Part shown: positions 54,797-62,481 of the stretch, in pieces
Layout: the number at the start of each line of letters is the position of its first letter
Numbering within the stretch: position 1 is the stretch's first letter
NCBI RefSeq assembly: GCF_900141755.1
Contig: NZ_LT670844.1
Span: forward strand, 186,001-250,000
Direction: 5' to 3'
Source of the DNA: Bradyrhizobium lablabi
GTDB taxonomy: Bacteria; Pseudomonadota; Alphaproteobacteria; Rhizobiales; Xanthobacteraceae
Length of the DNA: 64,000 nt
Position numbers and translations under genes: made by a program
Notes under the pieces: generated by a model
What the model saw: the letters and a program-made list of their open reading frames with translations, nothing else
What the model was told of the DNA's origin: nothing
Database searches by the model: none

Positions 54797-57700
54797 TTAT
54801 TCGGCGGGAATTCCACCGGGTTGTTCTGCTTGCCGGTGTTGAAATCCATGATCTTCCTGGAGACGCCGGGCAGTATCGCTGAAATCGGATTGACGCGAAG
54901 CTCCGGCTTGTCCGTCGTGCCGACGACTTCGTAGGTCACCCCGAACAGCCCCTCATTGCTGCCGCCGCCGAGAAACAGCCCGAGCACCGGGATCTGGCCG
55001 AACATGTTGTTCAGCCCGTACATCGGCACGAAGGTGCCGCTCATGCGCACCTGGTTGCGGAGATAGTCGATACTGCCTTCGATGGTGCCGCCGATCATCG
55101 GACCCTTCACGACGCCCTCGCGGATCGCGATCTGTCCGTTTTGCCGGGTGAATTCGGCACGCAACCGCGAGAAGGAAATCCCGCTCTGCACCGCGGCCGG
55201 CCCGCCCGCCGCCAGGCGATCGAGCGAGGCCTCGCCCTTGACGGTGAAGTCGCGGACCAAGATCACCCCCTCTTTCGCGCTCGGTTCGGCGGTCGGAGGA
55301 TCCACGGCGTATTGCAGCTCGCCACCGACGACCTTGGAATAGGTGTCGGTGAAACGCAGGAACGCCCCGGCGTCGCTGGTCTCGAGATAGATCACGTCAT
55401 GCCCTTGCGTGCGGCCGCGCAAATCACCGATTAGCGGCGTATCGCGTCCGAGCTTGCCGCTGAGCGCGAAATTTCGGATCGCGCCACCCCGCCGCGATAT
55501 CTTGCAATCGACGCTGCGCAGCGCCTCGCCAAAGAAGCCGGCCACCGCGCCCAATTTGAGGTCGACATCGAAATCGACGGTCTTGATTTTGCTTTTGGGG
55601 TCGGCCTCCTTGCCCGAAATGGCGGATTTGAGGAAGCTGCGGCCATCGAACACCTCGCCGCGCATCGTCACTTTCACGACGCCGTCTGGGCCGCGCTCGG
55701 CCTTCAACGAGGTCTTGTCGCCTTCGGAGGGCGAATAGGTCGGAAAGGTCGCATTGATCAGATCGCCATTTGGATCGACCTCGATGGATCCCTTGATCGA
55801 GACGCCGCCGCCATCGATCACGATGTCTTCGAGGCGGGTCGATTGCGGCTTCTGCACCACGTTGAAAACCGCGTGGCTGGATTTGCCCGGCAATTTGACC
55901 CAGCCCGGCAGGATGTTGTCGAGTTTTAACGAGGTGAGGTCCGCATCTATTCCGACGCGGCTGTCGGTTCCGATCCTGCCGATGACCTTGACCGGCAGCG
56001 CGCCGCTGACGGCGGGGCCGAGATCGAATCCAAGCCGCGCGCGGCTGGCGTCATCGAGGGTTGCCTGCAATTTGATATCCGCATCACCCTCGTTCGGCTT
56101 GCGGTAATCCAGCGCGGCGGCCTGGCCGTTGATCTTGACGTCGCCCTTGACCTGATAGCCCGCATTGTTGGCGACGATCTTCAGCGTGCTGGCTTCGAGC
56201 TTCTGGTTCATCACCAGTTTGTCGGCGGTAAATCCGGAGAGATCGGCGGTCGCGGTATAGACCGTGTCGGCCTTGGTCAATGAGCCCTTGACCGGCAGGC
56301 CGAGCGTGATCAGGGCCGAAAACGTACCCTTGCTCGAGTTCGGGTCGATCAAGGTGCCGGAAAGGTCGCTGAGGCGATCCGAAGCGAGAAGTTCGGCTGC
56401 CGCCGGTACCGGACCGTCGATCCGGAATTTCACCTTGGCCGGCGACGGCTTGGGCGCCATATCCGGCACCTCGAATACGAAATCCGAAATCGTGAGCTTG
56501 CGGCCGGCGGGTGTATCGGACGCCGCCTGCCCGATCGTCACCGTCGCGGTCCGGCCGGTGACATGCGCCTTCAGATCCGCGTCGTGCACCGAGGGCATTT
56601 CGTCCACCGGGTGCAAGGTCACACCCGAGGCGACGATGTTGACGGAAAGCCCGTCATCCGGAATCGGCGGACCGCGCCGCGACAGGTTGCGCACCGGCGA
56701 GTTGACACCGACCTCGATGCGCTGCAGCGAGCCGCGCTCGACCCGCTCGATTACCCATTCGCGCACTTCGGGCACGATCAGGATCGGCCACATCCTCTTG
56801 AGGGCCGATGCCGACATCGGCGTTCCCGCAAAGCCCAGCGTCAGCCTCGGCTCCGCCGCATAGTCGATGCTGCCGGTGCCGGCGACGCCGATCTCGCCAT
56901 TGCTGATATCGGCCTGGGTCAGGAGCACCCGCCGCTTGTCGGTGTCGAAGCGCATGCCGATGGCGATGCGGTTGAAGATCAATGGCGGCTGTTCGGGGTC
57001 GATCGCGGCCAGCACGATGGTGCCGCCGGAAAAACCGAGCTGCCAATCGGGAATGCTGTCGTTGGGCGGCTCGAGATGGGCCAAGAGCGTGATCCGGTTC
57101 TGCCCCGAAACGATCTTGAACGGCGCCACCAGCACGCGCCGTCCGGCATCCCATTCGACGCTCAGCTCCGCCGAATCGATCGCCATCGGATAATCCGGCG
57201 TATCGCTGTCGATGATGGGGCCCGCGCCGGCGCTGAGTTTGCCGCGGAAATAGGTCGGCAGACCGTCGCGGCCGAGTTCGCCCTTCAGTTCGCCGGTGAG
57301 CGGCAGGTCGGCGCTGTAGGTTAGGTCCTTCAGCCGCAACGCCAACAGGATATTTTTCGTGGAAACCTTGTCGGCGCGAATGTCGACCGATCGCACGCCA
57401 TTGGCGGGCGCGCCGACGGTGACGCGCAGCGACCAGGCGTGGCGGCCGTCCTCGCCGACGCTCAGCGCCACCCCGCCGCCGCTCGGCCGGCGCAGGCTGA
57501 GGGTGATATTTTCAAAATTCCATTTGTTGCCGCGCTGCTGATCGTCGATGATCAGGCTTCCGTTCTTCAGGCCGATTTCGTTGAGGTTTTGTCCGTCCAG
57601 TCCGGTCAGGCTCAGGCTGTCGAGCCAGTCGAGGCCGGCAAGCAGCCCGCTTGTGGAATCTTTGCCGGGGATCGCCGCCGTCGTGCCGGGTTGTGCCGCC

Positions 57701-58593
57701 GGCGGCGGGGCGGCCGGGTTGATCGGAAGCGTCACGCTGGACTGGCCGGACGCAGAAGTCTGGCCGGACCCAGTCGGGTCCGATGCTGGCGGCGCGGCAC
57801 CCAGTTGCCGCTTCGAGGCGACGCCGGTCGCGAGCGGACGTGCATTGTCGCCGGTGGAAACGGTGACATAGCCATCCGGCGTGATCCGCACCGCGAGTTC
57901 GGCGTCGACCAGATTGAGGCTCTGGGCGCGAAGCCGCCCCATCAAGAGCGCGGTGCCCGAAAGCCTCACCTCGGCCTTCGGCGCGCTTGCCACGATGGCG
58001 TGGTCGCGATCCCTGACGATGATGTCGCGGATGCGCACGGCGATGCCGATCCTACCCGCGCGCTCGATCTGCGTGCCGCCAACTTCGACGGTATTGTCGT
58101 GACCGATATTTTCCTCGATCGCCGCCGCAAGCCACGGCGTCGCCATCTCGAGATTGATCGGACCGGCGCCAAGCCGCCACCACAATCCGCCGAAGCAGCC
58201 GGCGAAAATCAGGGCCAACAACGCGATGGCGATCGCAAGCCGCCTGACCCAGCGTTCACCCGTGAGCCAGCGGCGAAACCGGGCGAGGTAATCGCCGATC
58301 CGATAAAAGCCGGAGTCCGATCGCGACAACAGCCGGCGCGCGCGATGGCCGGCCGCCTCGTCATGGTCCTGATCCCAATCGGCATCATCCCACTGCGAGG
58401 GCTGGACGTCAGCACGCGGACTTGACCCCTGGGGCGACGTATTCCTTGCCATTGCCTCTCGGTGCTGGCGCTGCTGGTTAGATTGATCGCCGCCAAGGCC
58501 TCGCCCGTCGACACGTAACGGACGCTCCTGTACCGGCATCGCTGCCAATCCTCGATTAATACTGTTACTCGTCATCTGGCCCACACGGGACAT
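54793..58593 (-). CDS. AsmA/YhdP-like large envelope protein
   Basis: A 1266-residue protein. A cytoplasmic N-terminus of about 90 residues (charged; start uncertain, in-frame ATGs at 58593, 58575 and others) is followed by one membrane helix (AIAIALLALIFAGCFGGLWW) and a very long, repetitive beta-rich periplasmic region, with a DUF3971-like middle and an AsmA_2-type C-terminus (RMSGTFVPMYGLNNMFGQIP, GLFGVTYEVVGTTDKPELRV). AsmA-like proteins (YhdP, TamB) bridge the envelope and move phospholipids to the outer membrane in enterobacteria. That role here is inferred. Confidence 0.85.
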   Translation of the reverse strand: MSRVGQMTSNSINRGLAAMPVQERPLRVDGRGLGGDQSNQQRQHREAMARNTSPQGSSPRADVQPSQWDDADWDQDHDEAAGHRARRLLSRSDSGFYRIGDYLARFRRWLTGERWVRRLAIAIALLALIFAGCFGGLWWRLGAGPINLEMATPWLAAAIEENIGHDNTVEVGGTQIERAGRIGIAVRIRDIIVRDRDHAIVASAPKAEVRLSGTALLMGRLRAQSLNLVDAELAVRITPDGYVTVSTGDNARPLATGVASKRQLGAAPPASDPTGSGQTSASGQSSVTLPINPAAPPPAAQPGTTAAIPGKDSTSGLLAGLDWLDSLSLTGLDGQNLNEIGLKNGSLIIDDQQRGNKWNFENITLSLRRPSGGGVALSVGEDGRHAWSLRVTVGAPANGVRSVDIRADKVSTKNILLALRLKDLTYSADLPLTGELKGELGRDGLPTYFRGKLSAGAGPIIDSDTPDYPMAIDSAELSVEWDAGRRVLVAPFKIVSGQNRITLLAHLEPPNDSIPDWQLGFSGGTIVLAAIDPEQPPLIFNRIAIGMRFDTDKRRVLLTQADISNGEIGVAGTGSIDYAAEPRLTLGFAGTPMSASALKRMWPILIVPEVREWVIERVERGSLQRIEVGVNSPVRNLSRRGPPIPDDGLSVNIVASGVTLHPVDEMPSVHDADLKAHVTGRTATVTIGQAASDTPAGRKLTISDFVFEVPDMAPKPSPAKVKFRIDGPVPAAAELLASDRLSDLSGTLIDPNSSKGTFSALITLGLPVKGSLTKADTVYTATADLSGFTADKLVMNQKLEASTLKIVANNAGYQVKGDVKINGQAAALDYRKPNEGDADIKLQATLDDASRARLGFDLGPAVSGALPVKVIGRIGTDSRVGIDADLTSLKLDNILPGWVKLPGKSSHAVFNVVQKPQSTRLEDIVIDGGGVSIKGSIEVDPNGDLINATFPTYSPSEGDKTSLKAERGPDGVVKVTMRGEVFDGRSFLKSAISGKEADPKSKIKTVDFDVDLKLGAVAGFFGEALRSVDCKISRRGGAIRNFALSGKLGRDTPLIGDLRGRTQGHDVIYLETSDAGAFLRFTDTYSKVVGGELQYAVDPPTAEPSAKEGVILVRDFTVKGEASLDRLAAGGPAAVQSGISFSRLRAEFTRQNGQIAIREGVVKGPMIGGTIEGSIDYLRNQVRMSGTFVPMYGLNNMFGQIPVLGLFLGGGSNEGLFGVTYEVVGTTDKPELRVNPISAILPGVSRKIMDFNTGKQNNPVEFPPNN

Positions 58594-58746
58594 TCAACGA
58601 GCGGACGGGTGGTGCGTCGAATTCCTTGTAACCATACTCCGGGGCCGTCAGCCTTGCCCAGCAGCCCCCGCGAGATTCGCAAGGATCCGGGCAAGACACG
58701 CAATAACCCTATGATTGATCCGCCGAAAGCGACGAAAGGAAGGCGT

Positions 58747-59484
58747 ATGTCCAAGAAAACGCGCAAGAAATCCCCCAAGCCATCCCCCAAGAAAGCTCCT
58801 AAGAAGGCCCCCAAGAAATCCCCTAAGTCATCCTCCCGCAAAGCGGCCGCTGTGCAGCCCGCGAACGCGGCGAAAACGCGCCCCTCCAAAACCCGCGCGA
58901 CAGCCGCCGGCAAATCACGCAAGAACGATATCAAACAGCCGGGGAAAGCTGCTTCGGGAGCGTCGCACAAGGCCGCGACAAAACAGTTAACAAAAGCCTC
59001 CTCGCCGGCCGCGCGAACTTCAGGTTTGACCGAAGGCGCCGCCGCGCCGGCCTTCCGCCTGCCGAGGGACGGCGGCGACACCGTCTCGCTGTCCGACTAC
59101 GCCGGCAAGAAGCTGGTGCTGTTTTTCTATCCCCGGGCCGACACGCCAGGCTGCACCAAGGAGGCCATCGACTTCACGCGGCTGGCCGCGGACTTCGCCG
59201 CGAGCAACACGGCGGTACTCGGCGTCTCCGGCGATTCCCTAAAGGCACAGGAATCCTTTCGAAACAAACATGAACTGACAATTCCTCTCATTTCGGACGA
59301 AAAACACGAGATGCTGCAGGCCTATGGCGCCTGGGGAGAAAAATCCATGTACGGCAGGACGTTCGAGGGAATTCTTCGCACCACGGTTCTGATCGGCGCC
59401 GACGGCCAAATCATACGAATCTGGCGCCATGTCAGGGTCGACGGCCACGCCGACGAGGTGCTGGCCGCAGCAAAGGCCGTATAA
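58747..59484 (+). CDS. BCP/PrxQ-type peroxiredoxin with histone-H1-like tail
   Basis: A 245-residue protein from ATG 58747, which has AAGGAAGG directly upstream; earlier in-frame starts at 58609 and 58711 lack this. Residues 1-93 are a Lys/Pro/Ala-rich low-complexity tail (KKSPKPSPKKAPKKAPKKSP), like histone H1 or AlgP. Residues 94-245 are a peroxiredoxin of the BCP family: DYAGKKLVLFFYPRADTPGC places the peroxidatic Cys at 136. The resolving Cys found five residues later in E. coli BCP is Ile here, so a 1-Cys mechanism is likely. It would reduce peroxides, perhaps close to DNA. Confidence 0.88.
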   Translation: MSKKTRKKSPKPSPKKAPKKAPKKSPKSSSRKAAAVQPANAAKTRPSKTRATAAGKSRKNDIKQPGKAASGASHKAATKQLTKASSPAARTSGLTEGAAAPAFRLPRDGGDTVSLSDYAGKKLVLFFYPRADTPGCTKEAIDFTRLAADFAASNTAVLGVSGDSLKAQESFRNKHELTIPLISDEKHEMLQAYGAWGEKSMYGRTFEGILRTTVLIGADGQIIRIWRHVRVDGHADEVLAAAKAV

Positions 59485-59585
59485 TTCCGGCCGGTTCCAT
59501 TTGCTAAAAATTAACCATGTGAAGGTCAAATCACTCCCGCAAAAATGGCCGTACGGAACGATCTCCGACCGGCGCGGGAGTGCCG

Positions 59586-60950
59586 ATGTCGAACCGTTCC
59601 GGTCATTATTCCGAGTACCCCCAGCACCATCCACATGATCATGGCCGGGCGTTGCCGCGCCGGCCCGTGGCGAGCCAGGCGGTCGCCGCACCGCTGCCCA
59701 CCCAAGAGGGCTACACGCTGGTCCATGCCGGCAAACAGGTCCGGTTCGGCCCGGTGGTGTTCTGGATCGTGGTCGGCACGGTGACGCTGCTCGGCATGTG
59801 GTCGGCGGCGACCGCGACCTATTTTGCCTTTCGCGACGACGTGCTGACGCGCCTGATCGCGCGCCAGGCCGAGATGCAATACGCCTATGAGGACCGCATC
59901 GCGGAGCTGCGCGCCAAAGTCGACCGCACCACCTCTCGCCAGTTGCTCGACCAGGAACAGTTCGACCAGAAGCTCGAACAGATCATGCGCCGCCAGACCG
60001 CGTTGGAATCCCGCGCCACCGCGCTTGGAACCATCCCGGACAATTCGGTGACCGGATCGATCCGGCCGCCCTCGCGCGGCGCCGCGGCAACCGATGCGGC
60101 GGCATCTGGAACCCCAAAACCCTCGCCGATCAACGATACCGTGATTTTCGTGGCGCCTCCGGATCGCGAAGCGCGGCTGGAATCGCGCGCGCCGATCGTC
60201 ACCGACGTGCAGCCTAATCAATTCGCCAAGATCCAGGGGGTCGATAACGTGCTCGGCCGCCTGCAGGCCTCGCTTGACCAGGTCGAGGGCCGCCAGATCG
60301 CGGCGCTCAACGCGGTCGAAGACGGCATGGAATCGCGGGTACGGCGGATGCGCGGCGTCTTTACCGATCTCGGCCTCGACATGGCGCAATTGGAAGCGGC
60401 AACCCCGCGCGTCGGTATGGGCGGTCCGTTCGTTCCGGTCAAACTTTCAGCCAATGCCGGCGCCTTCGAGCGCCAGCTCTACCGGATCAACATCACCCGC
60501 GCCCAGGTTGAGCGGCTGAACCGGACCTTGGCGCTCGTGCCCTACCGCAAGCCTGTCGTCGGCGAGGTCGAATTCACCAGCGGATTCGGGGTCCGCACCG
60601 ATCCCTTCCTCGGCCGCCCGGCGATGCATACCGGGCTCGATTTTCGCGCCTCGACCGGCGATCCCGTGCGCGTGACCGCGAACGGAAAGGTGGTTTCCTC
60701 AGGCTGGGCGGGCGGCTATGGCCGCATGGTCGAGGTCGACCACGGCAACGGGCTCTCGACCCGCTACGGCCATCTGTCCGAGATCGACGTCAAGGTCGGC
60801 GACCAGGTCAAGATCGGACAGATGATGGGCGCGGTCGGCTCGACCGGCCGGTCGACCGGCCCGCATCTGCATTACGAAACCAGGATCGACGGCGAAGCGG
60901 TCGACCCGCAGAAATTTTTGCGCGCCGGCGTGCGGCTCAGCGCCGGCTGA
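59586..60950 (+). CDS. M23-family membrane-anchored metallopeptidase
   Basis: A 454-residue protein from ATG 59586 (GGGAG upstream). A His/Pro-rich cytoplasmic tail of about 55 residues (GHYSEYPQHHPHDHGRALPR) precedes one membrane helix (VVFWIVVGTVTLLGMWSAAT), a coiled-coil stalk (about 90-150) and a C-terminal LytM/M23 domain (TSGFGVRTDPFLGRPAMHTG, LDFRASTGDPVRVTANGKVV, NGLSTRYGHLSEIDVKVGDQ, GPHLHYETRIDG). The HxxxD and HxH metal ligands are present, so it is likely active on peptidoglycan. Such stalked proteins act in cell division in relatives. Confidence 0.9.
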   Translation: MSNRSGHYSEYPQHHPHDHGRALPRRPVASQAVAAPLPTQEGYTLVHAGKQVRFGPVVFWIVVGTVTLLGMWSAATATYFAFRDDVLTRLIARQAEMQYAYEDRIAELRAKVDRTTSRQLLDQEQFDQKLEQIMRRQTALESRATALGTIPDNSVTGSIRPPSRGAAATDAAASGTPKPSPINDTVIFVAPPDREARLESRAPIVTDVQPNQFAKIQGVDNVLGRLQASLDQVEGRQIAALNAVEDGMESRVRRMRGVFTDLGLDMAQLEAATPRVGMGGPFVPVKLSANAGAFERQLYRINITRAQVERLNRTLALVPYRKPVVGEVEFTSGFGVRTDPFLGRPAMHTGLDFRASTGDPVRVTANGKVVSSGWAGGYGRMVEVDHGNGLSTRYGHLSEIDVKVGDQVKIGQMMGAVGSTGRSTGPHLHYETRIDGEAVDPQKFLRAGVRLSAG

Positions 60951-60978
60951 ACGGTTATCGGTCCAGCATCGGGGCCAC

Positions 60979-61076
60979 ATGGTTCGAGACGCGCGGCGAT
61001 GCCGCGCTCCTCACCATGAGGACCTAAGACCTCATCCTGAGGAGCCGCGCTCTTGCGTGGCGTCTCGAAGGATGAA
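60979..61076. repeat. Palindromic repeat (CCTCATCCTGAGGAG type), copy 2
   Basis: GGTTCGAGACGCGCGGCGAT, CTCACCATGAGGACC and CTCATCCTGAGGAG..GGCGTCTCGAAGGATGA are inverted copies of the same family as 41324-41427. It fills the gap between the convergent M23 and substrate-binding-protein genes. Confidence 0.7.
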
Positions 61077-61097
61077 GCCGCGGGATAGCGAGAAGCC

Positions 61098-62333
61098 CTA
61101 ATGGCTCGCGTCGTGGCCGACCTCGCCGGTGATGACGTCGCCGAACAATTCCCAGGACGTGCCGTTGAACCGCATCAACTGCATTTGCTCGATCGGAAAA
61201 TAATCGTCCGGCGAAGTGTTGATGGTGATCCCCGGCAGCAGCATGTCGCTGGTGAAGTTCTTCAGGTTGGCGGCCTCTTTCATGACGTTCTCGCGCGTCA
61301 GATTATCGCCGCACTGCTTGAGCACCTGCACCATCGCCTGCGATTCGACATAGGCATAGGCGTTGTTGGAGTTGGTCTTGTCGCCGTCGGGATAGTACTT
61401 GTCCATGAATGCCGCCCACTTCTTCACCCCCGGATCGTCCTTCCAGATCGGGTCGGTCGGATCCTTGACGTAAGACGTCGAGATGATGTCCTTGGCGTAG
61501 TCGAGGCCGGCGGGCTTCAAGACCGAGGCGATCGTGGTGGCGGTGTTGGCGAGGAAGAATTTGGGTTTCCAGCCGAGCTCGCCGACTTTCCGGATCGCCT
61601 GCGCCGATCCCTTCGGGGCGGCCCACGAGAAGAAAATATCGGCACCGGAATCGCGCAGCGCAACGATCTGCGAATCGATCGAGGGATCGCTCACCTCATA
61701 CGACTTGTCGGCGATGATCATGCCGACCTTGTCGCCGAGTCCATCCTTCAGCCCCTTGAACTGATCCTTGCCGGCATCGTCATTCTGCCAGAACACCGCG
61801 ATCTTGCCGCTAGGAAAGTGCTCCTGGATGTATTTCGCGTAGATGTGGCCTTCGCTCTGGTAATTGGGCTGAAAGCCCATGGTCCATGGAAAATTCTTGG
61901 GATCGCCGAATTTGGTGGCGCCGGAGGCGACGAATAGTTGCGGCACTCTTTTAGCGTTCATGTATTTCATGATCGCCGAATTGGACGGTGTTCCCAGCGA
62001 CTGGAAAATCAGTAGCACCTCGTCGCCTTCGACGAGCTTGCGCGCCTGCTCGATCGCCTTCGGCGGACTGTAGGCGTCGTCGTAACTGATAAAGTTGATC
62101 TTGCGGCCGTTGATGCCGCCCTCGGCATTGACCATGTTGAAGAAGGCCGCCTCGGTCTTGCCGATCACGCCGTAGGAGGAGGCCGGACCGCTGTAGGGCA
62201 TGATGTTACCGATCTTGATTTCGGTATCGCTGGCGCCGGGATCGTATTTCTTTTGCGCGTTCGCCGCGGTCGCGATGGTGAAGGCTGCGGCGAATGCCGC
62301 GGCGGCAACAAGGCTACGCATGCAAGCCGGCAT
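61098..62333 (-). CDS. ABC transporter substrate-binding protein (branched-chain amino acid / LivK type)
   Basis: A 411-residue periplasmic-binding protein from ATG 62333 (GGGGAGAG upstream) with a signal peptide (RSLVAAAAFAAAFTIATAAN-AQ). The type I binding fold is recognisable: EIKIGNIMPYSGPASSYGVI, AEGGINGRKINFISYDDAYS, WRITTEN-type spacing to KIAVFWQNDDAGKDQFKGLK. Ligands of this family are branched-chain amino acids, amides or aromatic acids; the specificity is unknown. No permease or ATPase gene is adjacent in this window, so it is an orphan or its partners are elsewhere. Confidence 0.88.
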   Translation of the reverse strand: MPACMRSLVAAAAFAAAFTIATAANAQKKYDPGASDTEIKIGNIMPYSGPASSYGVIGKTEAAFFNMVNAEGGINGRKINFISYDDAYSPPKAIEQARKLVEGDEVLLIFQSLGTPSNSAIMKYMNAKRVPQLFVASGATKFGDPKNFPWTMGFQPNYQSEGHIYAKYIQEHFPSGKIAVFWQNDDAGKDQFKGLKDGLGDKVGMIIADKSYEVSDPSIDSQIVALRDSGADIFFSWAAPKGSAQAIRKVGELGWKPKFFLANTATTIASVLKPAGLDYAKDIISTSYVKDPTDPIWKDDPGVKKWAAFMDKYYPDGDKTNSNNAYAYVESQAMVQVLKQCGDNLTRENVMKEAANLKNFTSDMLLPGITINTSPDDYFPIEQMQLMRFNGTSWELFGDVITGEVGHDASH

Positions 62334-62481
62334 CGTTCTCTCCCCTTCGGTATTATTTTAGCGAAGTCTCGCAAGTCGCGCGTGCACTTGCAAGCTTTGC
62401 CGCGGCGCGAAACCGTATTGTTGTGCGGCGGCGATTATGATCAGTTCCCCCTGACGCTCCAACCTTTTCGAGGCAGACGGC

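Noticed and set aside
57439..58425. 328-codon plus-strand ORF
   Set aside because: Antisense to the N-terminal part of the AsmA-like gene; no domain and Arg-rich composition.
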